In this document: in pieces, positions 51,901-63,707 of the stretch | How positions within the stretch are numbered: position 1 is the first letter of the stretch | Layout of the letters: every line of letters starts with the position of its first letter | DNA from: Epithemia pelagica | Lineage: Eukaryota > Bacillariophyta > Bacillariophyceae > Surirellales > Surirellaceae | NCBI GenBank assembly: GCA_946965045.2 | Contig: OX337234.1 | Location: 248,001 to 312,000, forward strand | Reading direction: 5' to 3' | Length of the DNA: 64,000 bases | The notes under the pieces: generated by a model | The model's database searches: none | Seen by the model: only the letters and a program-made list of their open reading frames with translations | Told to the model about the DNA's origin: nothing | Made by a program: the position numbers and the translations under genes

Positions 51901-52773
51901 GGCGAACTCCAAAACGAACACGCTCTCAATCAACAGCATGGAGGTGGCGACGTAGATGTGGCAAACATGAACCATGCGCTGTGGATTGGACATGGCGTCT
52001 GCGCCGTTCTGGCGTGGGGCATCTTGGTCCCACTAGCGATTGGAGCATCCATGATCCGCAAAGTACTAGTCAAGGTATTTGGACTTTCTCATGACGCTTG
52101 GTTCCAGATTCATCGTGCCTTAAATTTAACGGCTGGTATGCTGACAATGCTCGCCTTTTGGTTGGCCGTCCGGGCCATCAACAACGGAACCGTCCCCGGG
52201 GCCGATCCCTGTCATTTTGGTTGTGGTGTCACCCACCGTCGAATCGGTTTGGTGATTTTTATGTTAACGATTATTCAAGTCAATAATGGGATCTGGAGAC
52301 CTCGTCATTCCAGCAGCGCAGACAACAATGAGATGCATGATTTAACGCTCGGTGGAAGTCGCAGTCGAAGTCGCAGCAATCGTCCGCAACAGCCGCCCAT
52401 CTTACCACGACGACTCCACGTATCGCGACATAGCGATGACGGTGATGAAGAGACGCTGAGAAGAATAACAGATTGTGTAAGACTGATTGCGGAAACTCCA
52501 ACCCAAAACACCAGCAATGGGACCGACGAAAATGAGCAAGATCCTTGTGCAGAAGGTGGCCCCGAGCCGGAACGTTCCGTGTGGCAAATATCCCATCGCC
52601 TATACGGCTTTGTGTTGCTAGCCCTTGCATGGTGGCAGGTTCATGATGGACTCGGGCTGTTCACGGACCGATTCAACGACGACCACAACTTGGAACGACA
52701 CTTTTGGATCATTGTTTCGAGTATTGCCGGATCCATTGCCGTCATTGCAATTTTTGCTCAAAACTGGTGCTAG
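48906..52773 (+). CDS. D1: secretory DOMON / cytochrome b561 redox protein (1206 aa)
   Basis: Three exons: 48906-50460, 50626-51057, 51140-52773 (all GT-AG, 3621 coding bases, intact). Order: N-terminal signal sequence or anchor (hydrophobic SVAALFLLVVVFW, about 28-40); Thr/Asn/Gln-rich linker; a DOMON-like domain (YNCEALTPNFQVRWKV, about 135 on) with Gln-run and acidic inserts; a cupredoxin-like segment (RRGTTYRFLINGG...HPFYLTSS) encoded by exon 2; a second DOMON (WISIAFT...DMVGAEAVIG); and a C-terminal b561/ferric-reductase-type membrane domain (about 940-1206) with candidate heme His in GHG, IHR, HRR and SHR. Known: DOMON-b561 proteins pass electrons across membranes, typically ascorbate- or iron-linked. 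The substrate here is unknown. The frame extends upstream to a TTG at 48804; the ATG triplet at 48906 is the first good start. Confidence 0.75.
50725..50796 (+). repeat. 36-bp tandem duplication inside D1 exon 2
   Basis: Two perfect copies encode HRKREDDPDCC twice, between the NGG and HPFYLT parts of the cupredoxin-like segment. The paralogue D2 lacks it, so it is a D1-specific in-frame expansion. Confidence 0.85.
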
Positions 52774-53725
52774 CAACAACAACAAGACAACAGAATCACC
52801 CAGAAAATGAAAAAAAACAGTCGAGCACGGCGCGTTTGGATGCTTTCTAGAGGTTTAGTTTTTATCAACAACAATGTGCTTGATGCTCGAGTTTGGCACT
52901 CGATTGTCATTGTGTTTCGTGACTTTTTGTGCTGTGGCGAAGCGATCCCAACACGACGACTTCACCTTTTTGCCCAGCACACATGAGAGAATTGACACCG
53001 GCTACCTGCAGAACTACCACATGAACATACTATATTTGAAGCAGGATGTCTTAGATCAGTAGATAAGGTAAAGGACAAAAAGATTTTCCTAGTCTTGACA
53101 TCTCAGCGTTTACTGACTGCCAAGGGAGTACGAGATCTTAATTCGACAGCGTTATCATTCCAGTGTATGTTCGGCTCGTGTATTCGAGGTAGACCTGTCA
53201 AGGTCAAGAAGATTCGCTGTTGTGGATCTAGGTAGAGCAGGTCTTCTACTCCTACCTCCTACCCCTCTCTAATCCATGATGACGTACCACAGTGAGCGGC
53301 AAACGACTTTACAGTCACATAAGCTGGTTCTGTTGCCATGATCGAAAACCATTGATCTTCTTGGACGGATCGTATGAGCTGGTTCAGATGCGTTCCAAGG
53401 ACGATCCACGAACTTCGATCCGATTGCGTTTTCGAACGATTGATTGTCGGCTGGAACATTTTGGAACTACAATTGGCCGCCGCGCATGCGAGCGGAGTAG
53501 CTGCATCCGAGTCCCCCGCCCGTTTACGCTCTCGTACTTATCTGCTTATATGTGTTACCCGCCAATTAACGCTTGAAAATGTCTTGGTCCTTTCTGGTTT
53601 CTTTCCTCTCAAAGTCCTCACAAAATACACACGTTTGTTAGTTTGATCGCTATCACCGTCACTCCAATTGGTGCCATAAATCAAAGACCAAGCAACTAAG
53701 ATCTAAGACGAATCATTGTGCAAAG
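52774..53725. other. Intergenic region between D1 and D2
   Basis: About 950 bp with no convincing gene. Frames of 60-95 codons overlap each other without family resemblance. It should hold the D1 3' UTR and the D2 promoter. Confidence 0.5.
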
Positions 53726-56613
53726 ATGTTGCTCTCAGCCGCTTTACTTCTACTCCAGGCTGCCTGGAGTTTCGCGGAAGGTGATTCCGAAGTACCGACT
53801 TTTGCTGGCACACCTCCCATGTATAACTGTGAAGAGCTCAACCCCGATTTCCAAGTTCGTTGGAAGGTTCTGGATACGGTTGAAGACAATGATGAAATCG
53901 AGATTCAGCTTGTGGGACGCATCGATGATCTGGTCTACATGAGCTTTGGAGTAAGTGGCAATTCCTCCAGCGCACAAATGGTGGGCGGTGAAGTTGTTGT
54001 GGCCGATTATTTTGGTGGAGCTCCGCGTGTGCGTGATTTCCTAATGAATGCCAAAGGTCCGTGTTCGGTCGATGCCCTCTTGGGAGTTTGCCCGGAAGAG
54101 ACCCATTCTTTTCTGGTAGACTCTGTCAGTGGAGCTCAAGAAGGTGGTTTGACGATGCTAAGCTATGTGGCAACCGCCGGTAACCAAGGAGTTCTGAACA
54201 CTCAGCCTGGAGCCATGACATCCGTCATTTGGGCTTTGGGAACGGTAAACCCTGCTTCCGGAAGTCCATCGTACCATTCGATCGGTGCATCTCGAAGTTT
54301 GATCCAGTTTGAGTTTGGTCGCGAGCCTGAAGACAATTGTGCTCCCATAATCTCCAACACCACAAGACGAGATGACCGGTGACAGTGATAATAAGGAAGA
54401 AGAACAAGAAGAACAAGATGTTGTCAACCCGTTTTTTCGTCCAATCCTTACAGATGTCCTCGAGTTCCGCGCGAACCTCGGTCCGTTGGGTGGTGAACGC
54501 GGATACCATTCAAGTTCTGTCGACGACAACTATGCATGGTATATCAATGGTAAGTTTCTCGCACAACTTATGAAACCATTCACAAAGGGCATTAGACTCA
54601 CATCAATAATTTCTCAGAAATGTTGCTTCCGGTCATTGAGCTTCGCCGTGGTACCACCTATTCCTTCCTTGTCAATGGTGGTGACGTCCCTTCGGACTCT
54701 GCCAACGGATCGTTTCATCCTTTCTACCTCACAACCTCGAGCAGCGGCGGATACGCGCAAATGACACCCGAGCAGCGAGCAGAGGAAACCATCGTAGCTG
54801 GGATCCAAACGGTACAGTCCGCACAAGGAACTCCCGATTATGAAGCAACAGCGATCGGTCCACTATGCCGTTACGAAGAAACCGAAACGAGTCAAGAAGC
54901 TGTAGCAGGAGGTGAGTGCAAATTCTATGCCGTAGACCTTTGGACCACTGTGCATCACGAGTTCTTGAGATCATCTTTGCTTACCGCATGTCATTTATCT
55001 TAAACTTTTCACGAATGCACCAGGATTTCTCGAATACTTTGCTTCCTTGGACACATCCTGCGCGTCCATTGACAGTATCCTCAATGCTGCTGGAAGCCTT
55101 GTGTTTACACCCGATCAGGACACACCCGACCTGATCTACTATCAAAGTGTCACGAATCCCAACCTTGGATGGGAGATTCATGTGATTGATGCCGATGCTC
55201 CGTCCATTCTTACGGTGGACTGCGAAGGTTTGGCTTCCTCTCGGTTGGAGCTGACGAGTGAGTTGACGGTGCAATCAATAATCGATCCAACTCAAAACAC
55301 CATTAAAATGGAATTCGTACTGGACCGTTTGGCTTGGATGGCAATGGCCTTTACCAATGGACAACCTGGAATGGTGGGAGCCGAAGCCGTCATGGGATTT
55401 CCTACTGGGACTAATGACAACCCACCACCCGCCAAGTTCAGCATGACGGCCAAGACGGTAGATGGCGTCACCCCCATGGATCCGGCGAGACAGACACTCA
55501 TCAATCCCGCAATCACTCAAACGGAGACTCGGACCATCTTGAAGTTCACCAAGTATTTGTTTGAAGACGGAGAACATCCCATTTATTCCGACCGGACCAA
55601 CACCTTATTGTTTGCTCATGGATCCAGCAACGAAGCCGGTTTCCACATTTCGTACGGAAGCTTCGAGCTGTTGCCCAACCAATGTGCGGTTTATCTCAAG
55701 GGTGAACTCCAAAACGATTTTGCTCTCAACCAGCAAGGTATCGATGCTGGTGTAGATGAAGCTGACTTGAACCGCAACTTATGGGTCCTTCATGGCGCCT
55801 TTGCCTCCATTGCCTGGGGTATTCTCGTTCCTTTAGCCGTTGGGGCATCTATGATCCGAACGGTTCTGGTAAAGACACTGGGGCTGTCAGAGGGTGCATG
55901 GTTTCAGATTCATCGTGGATTGAATGGTGTGGCAGCACTTTTGACCTTGGCCGCTTTTTGGATTGGCGTCCGTGCTATTAATGAGGGCACTGTGGACAAC
56001 GCAGACCCTGACCACTTTACCAGTGACATTCCTCATCGTCGTATTGGTCTCGTCATTTTTCTCTTGACCATGGCGCAAGCAATTAATGGTATTCTTCGTC
56101 CCCACAACAAAGAGCATGGCTCCGAGGAGAAAGACACAAAGGAGGGATCGTCCGAGCTTTCCCGAACGATTCGGACCGATCCAGGAAACGCATCATCTCA
56201 CGGAGCAGCAAGTCGGCACATGGAAACGATTGAAATCGGAGAAGAACAGGAAAGCACCGAAAGTCCAACTCCAGTGGCTCATGAAGCAGACGAAAATGAA
56301 CCTGGTGCCGCTAACGGAGACAATAGTCTTGTGCGAACCGTTTGGTCTGTTTTTCATCGTCTTTTGGGTTTTGTGGTCTTGCTTGGTGACAGGTAAGATT
56401 GAACTGCTTTGAGATTCAGCGCGCCCTAAGTGTCTCTGAATCTGACGGTAATCACGCATCACTCTTTTCTTGTTTGTTCAGATTCAAGATGGTTTGGGAA
56501 TTTTTGCGACCCGATTCGACGAACCCAATCTGGATACAGTCTTTTGGATCGTGGTGTCTTGCATTGGAGGTTTGGTGGCTGTGGTCGCCATCCTTGGCCG
56601 TACAGTGCTCTAA
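53726..56613 (+). pseudogene. D2: paralogue of D1 with two coding lesions
   Basis: Exons by alignment to D1: 53726-54549, 54618-54911, 55024-56392, 56482-56613. The first two introns are at the same codons and phases as in D1; the last intron is extra. A good signal peptide (MLLSAALLLLQAAWSFA) is followed by DOMON, cupredoxin-like, DOMON and b561 parts (LHG, IHR, HRR, FHR). Lesion 1: between 54350 and 54380 the frame shifts by one, from EDNCAP to MTGDSDNKEEE. Lesion 2: near 56378-56392 the expected LAWWQ reads LAW-stop-Q in a shifted frame just before the last intron. The last exon (IQDGLGIFATRF...) is well preserved. This may be a recent pseudogene, but two consensus errors would look the same. 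Confidence 0.6.
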
Positions 56614-56791
56614 AAACGAGGTTGCGTTTTCGTCCTGTCCAGAATGAACAGAATAGGATCACGCGCTTCATCGGAACGGAAGAAAGGAATGCATGCATGC
56701 AGATACTCATATCCATATCTTTTTATATAAATATAACACGTAGTACCTCTGTATATCCATCATGCTGTCCCATGAGCGAAAACCGCCGATT

Positions 56792-59496
56792 TTAGAGTCG
56801 GGAGGCTGTGCCTGCCACGCCACGACGAGTCGTTTCCTTCTTGTTCTTGTTTGCATCTCCTCGATAGACACCAACGCCATCGACAATGAGTCGACGCAAG
56901 TGTTGTTGATAGCCGGGTCCCACGTCTCCATGAGTATTGAGGGGATCTCGTTGGGCCGTTTCCAAAATGGCGGGATAGACATTGCCATCGTACCGTCCCA
57001 AGGCACTCTTGAGTCGAAAATCGGAAAAATCACGGGCATCGACCAAGGCCACGGCATTGGGACGAATCACTTGCAGCATGTGCAAGACGGCGGCTCGGAT
57101 CCATTGCGATTGCTGGGCCGACATATAGCCGTCTTCTAAAAAGTCTCCCAATTCGGCTTCCATCCAATACAAGGCCAAGAGCCGGGCCAAATCACGAAGG
57201 ACAGCCGCTTCGGGTGCTCCCAAGACATTGGCCTCTTCTTCTTGTGCAATGCCTTGCCAAAAATCTTGCAACAACAAGAATTGTGCATAGGCCCGTGAAC
57301 AACGCGCCATTTGGACCAATCCCAAATTCCACGAGTCTTGCATCGTCTGGGATTCTTCCGTGGTTCGCGTGTGCAAGTCCCTGGCACATACGAGAAGCAA
57401 TCGAGCCGCTCGATGTCGAAAGGCTTGGAGCAATTGCGACATCTTGGTTTGCACGTCCGTCAGCGACGTACAACCAAACCGTTCCGTCGGTGCTTGACCC
57501 AAGAGCGCTTCCAGGGATGGTACGAGTGCATAGGATTGACAGGGTTTGTAATCCTCCAGTGTCTTGGTATCTTGGGTTTGAACGACGGTGACAAGTTTGA
57601 GCAAGACTTTGACCACTTGTTGGGGCAACATGTAATTGTCTCCTTCGACGGTAGGATTTTGCAAGTAGGTGGTAATGAGTTCGGGCAAGCCAGAACTGAC
57701 CAAAAAGCCATGTCCCCCACAGGCCTTGCGACAATCTTCCATACCATCGGCGGCCACGGTGGTGGTATAGGATTTGAGTGCCGACGACGAGGCATGAATG
57801 TCCGTGACTTGTTGCTTCGTCACGGGGCGTGTTTGTTCCACCAACCGTCGTTCAATATCTTGGAGGGTGGCCAACAAGTTGCGTCCGGCAAAAAAGAAAC
57901 AATACGACGCCGCCAATCGAGGAAAGAGTCGATGTTGTTGTTGCGTATAATCCAAAATTTGCACTTCGCCCGGACCGGTGGCATTGACAAATCCTTGTCG
58001 TCGCACAGCGGAATACCGAATGGCAATGGTACAGGCCATGGCGAGATTTTTGCCCGCTTCATTGGTAATGTAGGCCCGTACTTGCATCATGGTAATGTAC
58101 GCCACCTTGGCACTGGCATCGTCATTGCCTTGCTGTTTTTTGCGATACCGACCATGCTTGTCAACCGTGGCAAAGCGCATGGCCATGTTACGTCGCGGAA
58201 TAACCACCTTGTCAAAGCGACAATAGCCATTGTCCATGACATTGTATCCAATCTTGGGTCCAATGTCACCCGTTGTGACACTGATGCGTCCAGAACAACA
58301 AGGAACAAGAAAACGAAGAAGAACCAAACCATCCGCCGTGAAACCACACACACACCGTAAAGGAACCGAGAAAGCCACACACATACACATACAAAAACAA
58401 GAACAAGGACCAGATGCAAAGAACCAAGGACATGTGTAAGAGTGATGAGGAGAGAGTTTCGCAAGGGGGGCGAGGAATGGCACACTCCTGTTTTGTGTTG
58501 TTGCTTGTCTTGTGTGGTTGGTAGATACGTACCCTGGCAAGAGGGAATGATCCTGGAGGGATCGAAGGGGGACCAAAAAATTGTGAATGCCCCGAGGTTT
58601 GCCTTGTCCATCAATCAATTGGGCAATCACCATGGCATGATTGGCCGTTCGTCCCAAGGTACCGGGCCAAAATTTGGTACTGGTTATCGTCGGGGAATCA
58701 ATGACAAAGGTTCCATCCTTGCCATCTGGTACGAACGTGGCCGTCGTTTCCAAGGCGCGAATATTCGAACCCTATGATGACGTAAGAAACAACCAACAAA
58801 CCAAAACAAACAAAATGAGCATCGACGGAGATATCCTGCCCAACGAACCAAACCACTCTTGCTCCTCCTCCGCCAGACAACACAATTCTCCAACTCTCTC
58901 TCTCTCTATATATATATCGTAAATATTCTCTCTCTCTCACTCTCTTTTTCAATTATACACTCCCTTCATACAAACAAACAAGAATTGAACGAGATACTTA
59001 CATGTCCCAATTCGGTTTGCGCATAACAGCCAATCATTTTCCAATCGCGACAGAGTGGCAACCATTCCGCTTGTTGTTGTTCATCGGCCAAGGTTTGAAG
59101 ATTCGGGACAAACATGACCCAATGCAAGGAGGTTGGCAAATCATCCGCCACGGCTTGCAACAACCAGGGAAAATCTGCATGTTGCGTAATTTCACCACCA
59201 CACAAGTCCAACGATCGACACAATTCCACGAGCCGAACATGTTTGGCCAAACTCCGGACATGTCGTTCCGTCCGATGCAAATAGGGATTGTCCGTCGTGT
59301 CAAAGACGCCGGTCGGATCACGAGCAATCAAGGCTTCCAATTGACGTCGTCGACGCGTCAAGGAGGGAGATCCACCATCCAACAAATGGGTCAAACGATC
59401 CACCGAAAAGGTGGCTTGTTGACGTTCGCGCACCAAATCGGGGTTCATAGTACTGCTCGTGCTGCTAGTACTAGTCGTTGTGGTTGTGGTCTTCAT
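56792..59496 (-). CDS. ACX: Peroxisomal acyl-CoA oxidase (740 aa)
   Basis: Exons on the minus strand: 59496-59002, 58771-58533, 58280-56792 (2223 coding bases). Introns of 230 and 252 bp have GTAAGT and GTACGT donors. Joining restores GH-GSNIRALETTATF and LPG-VTTGDIGPKIGYN, both standard acyl-CoA oxidase segments. The enzyme oxidises acyl-CoA to trans-2-enoyl-CoA with FAD, passing electrons to O2 as the first step of peroxisomal beta-oxidation. The catalytic Glu is in TVEGDN (about residue 457), and the CGGHGF motif is present. The C-terminus is SRL, a PTS1 peroxisome signal. The N-terminal MKTTTTTTSTSSTSS is a low-complexity extension; translation may start at the second Met (MNPDL). Convergent with D2. 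Confidence 0.9.
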
Positions 59497-59933
59497 GGTG
59501 GTGCTGGTGGTTCGTCGTCCTTTGCTCTCTCTCTTTCCCTCTCCTCGATTGCGGAGGAGGATGATGTGTTATTGGTTGGCGAATTGTCGGATCTGGGGTT
59601 CGGACTTTGGATACGCCCAAGCGCGGAGAGAGTTTCGAGTCGGACGTAAAAACAAATCATTGACAGTTTTCTGACGCGGCGGGATTCAAAACCCACTCGG
59701 GCGTAATAATATGGAATGGATGTGTGGTCTCTCCGTAGTCCGTAGGAGGGGTTCGTAGTTCGTAGCTGGCGTTCAAATGTGTGGCTCTAATCAGAGCAGT
59801 TCAGTTTGGATACGGTGGATATTAGACAATAAGTCCTCGATTTAGAAGGAACAAGAGGAAGAAACAACGAACGAGCAAGGGACGGGATCACGAGGACGAC
59901 AAATGGAATGAATTGGAGGCGAGGTCAAGCTCC
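59497..59933. other. Divergent intergenic region
   Basis: Holds the upstream regions of the acyl-CoA oxidase (left) and the next plus-strand gene (right). No gene and no clear TATA element. Confidence 0.4.
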
Positions 59934-61370
59934 ATGACCAAGGACCGAGAACCACTCAAGGAACAACGTGAAAAGGTCAGGAGAACAAATGCCGCCAAAA
60001 AGCTTCGGCGTCGCAGACACCTGCAAAAAGTGGCTCAGGAGGAATTGGACAAGAATTCTAGCACCAACAAGCTTCCTGGGACTATCTACTATGATGATAA
60101 GAATAGGAGCGAGGAGGAGGAGCTGGAGCGGACACTTGGTTCTGAACTGCTTTATCAGAATGGCAGTGTCGTGATCGAAGGACTTTTTACAAAAGAGGAG
60201 GTGGCCCTTTTGTACTACGATGCACGAGACAACATCAGGACTAAAGACTACCTCGGTACTGCAGATGATACCACGGTGACAAGTGGTGGAGGAGCCAAGC
60301 TTTTTGAGATTCAGGATGAAGAAGGACACTTCCACCAATCTGTGAAGCCATTGATCGAGCGTGTGGAGACCAAACTAACTGAGATGCTGTACAGCAGGGC
60401 GTTTAGACAGAAGAGACAGTCTGTTGCCGTGCAGAAATTTTACCTTTGGAATGAAGGGGACTCATCTGCTGCCGAGTGGCTCCATGCCAATTCCATGTAC
60501 CGAAACAACTTAACGGCCATGGTTTGCCTCTCCTCTCCTGTCAGTCCTGCCACACGGGTGCTCCCGTACGATCGGCTGATGGGCGATCCGCTCATTGCTG
60601 TTCAAGGAGGAATGTCGCCACTACCTAGTGCTCTGAAAGAACGCTTCAAGTCTTTGTACACCATGAGCCAGTGTCCTTTTTTGTTGCGTGAAGTGTACAA
60701 CAATGTCATGAAGCCAGCCAAAAAGGATGGTTTCCAAGCTGGTGACGTGTTTGTGTTCTGTGGGGACCTGCTTCATGCGGATCCACCAGGCTCACCCAAG
60801 GAACCCCGGCTGTTTTTGCTTGTGACACTGGATGTGGGTCAATGTCACCAGGATGTGGATTTTCACAAGCGCCAAGTACATGCGGGTACTCTGATGGAGG
60901 CCATTCATGGGAGTGACAGCGCGGCAAAATTGGACGCGGTTGCCACACACTGTGCCGTGTTGGACGCCCCTGAAGCAGAAATTCAAACGCTTTACAATTG
61001 TTCCTGGTCCTTGGAGGAAGAAACAATGAAACCTGCTTCTACCAGGATGGGAAAGCCCAACACACGTGTAAGCAAGAGCAAGCGCAAGGCGGAGCATTTG
61101 ACGAAAACAGCATTTCCAAGCGTGAAAGATTTAGTGGCCAAGACTGAGGAAATCAAAAATGTCCTTACTTGTTCTGCTTCTGCTGCGGATAATGATGATG
61201 ATCAGAGTGCTGTGGACGATGCTACTGATGGTGATGATGATGCTGATGATGATGACGCTTATGATGATGCTTATGATGATGATGCTTATGATGATGATGA
61301 TGCTGTTGCTGCTGATGACTATGACAATGACAATGACGATGCTGTGACTGAGTATGACTTTGAGTGTTAA
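59934..61370 (+). CDS. Possible 2-oxoglutarate oxygenase-like protein with acidic tail (478 aa)
   Basis: Start chosen at the ATG at 59934; the frame extends seven codons further only to a TTG. A Lys/Arg-rich coiled-coil N-terminus (about 1-45) precedes a folded region. GDVFVFCGDLLHADPPGSPKEPRLFLLVTLD (about 270-300 region) resembles the second half of a 2-oxoglutarate/Fe(II) oxygenase, with H in LLHA and R in EPRLF. The first motif would be WLHANSMYRNN, which has H-x-N rather than H-x-D, so activity is doubtful. A basic KSKRKAE segment and a long Asp/Tyr/Ala tail (GAT-type repeat DNA, 61190-61340) end the protein. The family call is tentative; it could be a scaffold or nuclear protein that kept the fold. 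Confidence 0.6.
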   Translation: MTKDREPLKEQREKVRRTNAAKKLRRRRHLQKVAQEELDKNSSTNKLPGTIYYDDKNRSEEEELERTLGSELLYQNGSVVIEGLFTKEEVALLYYDARDNIRTKDYLGTADDTTVTSGGGAKLFEIQDEEGHFHQSVKPLIERVETKLTEMLYSRAFRQKRQSVAVQKFYLWNEGDSSAAEWLHANSMYRNNLTAMVCLSSPVSPATRVLPYDRLMGDPLIAVQGGMSPLPSALKERFKSLYTMSQCPFLLREVYNNVMKPAKKDGFQAGDVFVFCGDLLHADPPGSPKEPRLFLLVTLDVGQCHQDVDFHKRQVHAGTLMEAIHGSDSAAKLDAVATHCAVLDAPEAEIQTLYNCSWSLEEETMKPASTRMGKPNTRVSKSKRKAEHLTKTAFPSVKDLVAKTEEIKNVLTCSASAADNDDDQSAVDDATDGDDDADDDDAYDDAYDDDAYDDDDAVAADDYDNDNDDAVTEYDFEC

Positions 61371-61423
61371 GATTGAGACTGACGCCACTTTCTAATTTAT
61401 ATATTGCTCATTCTAAGAAATAT

Positions 61424-61884
61424 GAACATGTACCGAAACAACTGAACGGCCATGGTTTGCTGCTCCTCTCCTGGCTGTCCTGCCACACGGGTAATCCCGC
61501 CGTACGATTGACTGATGTGTTGCCGTTCAAAAGGAGGAACGTCGCCGTTACCCAGTGCTCTGAAAGAACACTTCGATTCTTTGTACACCATGAGCCATAA
61601 TGCTGGTTGGTTGTTGCATAAAGTGTACAACAAGGTCCTGAAGCCAGCCAAAGAGGATGGTTTCCAAGCGTGTGACAACAAGGTTTCCAAGCATGCAAGA
61701 TTTAGTGGCCAAGATTGAGGAGATCAAAAATGGCAGGCGTTTCCTTGGTGTTACGGCTTCTGCTGCCCCTGGTGCTACTCCTGCTGCGAATGATGATGAT
61801 GATAATGATGATGATCAGAGTGCTGTGGATGATGGTGATGATGAGATCGAGTATATAGAGACTGAGACTGACGAGACTTTCTAA
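61424..61884 (+). pseudogene. Decayed partial copy of the preceding gene
   Basis: Matches the preceding gene from MYRNN through PLPSALKE and KPAKEDGFQA, then jumps across about 400 missing bases to SMQDLVAKIEEIKN and the acidic tail (NDDDQSAVDD). It has a stop in place of Leu right after MYRNN, at least two frame changes, and no 5' half. It starts only about 50 bp after the parent gene's stop. Confidence 0.75.
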
Positions 61885-62318
61885 TTTCTCTAGATGTTGC
61901 TTATTCGAAAAATATTTCATTGCTGAAAATAAAATATCGGATTCTGAAGAACTAAATCTCCTTACTTGCATGAAATAGTATGGACCTTTCTGCGACCGAT
62001 CGTCTTACACGATTCTGCTCCAGATAGATGCAGCGTGAAACTACCACAGACTCATTGAGATTTTTACTTCTTGACGTAGAGTAAATTGCAGATACCAGAA
62101 ACTATCAGACTTTTGCATGGCCGGCCCTCGCCAAAAGCTCTCTATCTCTTGGCGATGGCCATGCCCATATTGTGATTGATTGTCTCACTCATTCATCTCC
62201 TCCCGTTCTCGATCCCATCATCTCTCCTTATTGGATCTACTATTCTCGATTGCAAGAAGAAATCCTGTTCAGTCTGTTTGGTGCGCGCACAAGACAACAA
62301 CCACACTAAAACGAGAGT
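61885..62318. other. Intergenic region before the MYCBP-like gene
   Basis: No gene seen. An inverted repeat GAGCTTTTGGCGAGG-like pair occurs around 62120-62160 (GGCCATGCC/GCATGGCC). The downstream promoter is presumed here. Confidence 0.4.
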
Positions 62319-63387
62319 ATGCAGCAACCACAAGCACAACATGCCTCTGGAACAGGTGCCGCAACGCAGCATCCTGCTCCCCACAATTACCACTCCACCA
62401 CCACGACAACGGCAACGACAACACCGGCATTGAATTCCTCCGCGTCTCGATTTGCGGCTGCGGCAGCCGCACCGCCCGCAGCGCATTCCGTCTCGCCTCC
62501 TTCGCATGCCAGTACTACGACCACTGCCACTGCTGCGGTAAGTGTTTCCCATTATTTGGTGTGGTTTCACATCTTCCTGTTTGGTGTATCATGATGGAGA
62601 GCATTGATTGGATTGGAATTTCTGATTCGTTCGTTCTCGACGTCTCTTTTTGGTTCTTCTCTTGTTTGAAATCTACCCTCTGCAGCAATCGCACAACCAC
62701 AACAACTTTTCTGCCGCATCTTCTCCCGATGCTGCTGCTCCAGCCGTCAGCAAAAAGGAAGAATTTCGTCGCTTTTTGGAAAAGACGGGTGTTTTAGATG
62801 CCTTGACCAAAGTGTTGGTCGGGTTGTACGAAGAACCGGAACGACCGGCCAATGCCGTCGATTATGTGCGACGCTATTTGGGACCCGCCGCCGCAACAAC
62901 CAATACTACTAGTACCAACCACAACCACACCAATACGAATACAAGCTTGGCCACTTCCTTGGCAACCGCCGCTGCCGCCACGTCCGCTGCCTCGACAACC
63001 ACCACTGCTACGCCAGCCACCACCACCACAACGACCAATGTCGATGTGGTGGGTTTGCAACGAGAAAATGAAGAATTAAAGGCCCGATTGGAACGACTCA
63101 AACAACAATTGTACGAACGGAATACGAATACTTCAGCTGCAGCGGCTGCGACGAGTAGTGCGAATCCCTCAACCACCACCAATCCTACCAACAACGCCAA
63201 CAACAACAATAATCTTCCGTCTCCCTCCTATCGACATCAAGCGGCCAAGGGAGGAGGTGGCCATTCTCATGGGCATCACCATCATCATAACCACCATCAT
63301 CACAATCGTCACAAACAGCAGCAGCAGACACAAGCTACCAAACAAGCAGCCTCGTCGTCGTCGTTGAAGTCTTCTTCCAGACAATAA
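62319..63387 (+). CDS. MYCBP (AMY-1)-like protein with low-complexity arms (306 aa)
   Basis: Two exons, 62319-62537 and 62686-63387; intron 148 bp, donor GTAAGT, acceptor TGCAG, phase 0, and 307 codons including the stop. Residues 96-142 (KEEFRRFLEKTGVLDALTKV, then LVGLYEEPERP and VRRYLG) match the conserved helical core of c-Myc-binding protein. A heptad coiled coil follows (about 194-218, LQRENEELKARLERLKQQL), as in animal MYCBP. Unlike the roughly 100-residue animal protein, it has a 90-residue Ala/Thr/Ser-rich front, an Ala/Thr linker between core and coil, and a C-terminal His-rich tract (HGHHHHHNHHHHN). Known partners of the family include Myc and A-kinase anchoring proteins; with no Myc in diatoms, a cAMP or ciliary scaffold role is a guess. 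Confidence 0.8.
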
Positions 63388-63707
63388 CACCACCACAATG
63401 TTCAACGAAAGGGGTCTTTGTGTATCATACCTACTACAAAATACAGTGTGTATTCTAGAATTTATAAATCAAGAGCTTTATCACGAGTCGTCGTCTTTTT
63501 CCAACAAACAGCGCATTCTCGTTTATGGTCGCATCATCATGAGCGCTTTTCTTCCTTTGAACTGTGGAGTCTCGTTCTATACTTTGTGGACCTTCTTTGT
63601 TGCGAAAAGAATCCTCTTGACCATCTCGCTCATGTTTAGACAAGTTGAAGACCTTGAGAGGTTTTAGACACATGGACAGAGACTGTTGGAGCACATGGAC
63701 ATGGAAA
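63388..63707. other. Intergenic region between convergent genes
   Basis: Contains the 3' ends of the MYCBP-like gene and of the minus-strand gene at the right edge. No gene seen. Confidence 0.4.

Noticed and set aside
53292-53576. Short frames of 90-95 codons between D1 and D2
   Set aside because: Overlapping frames with no domain, signal or family resemblance; treated as intergenic.
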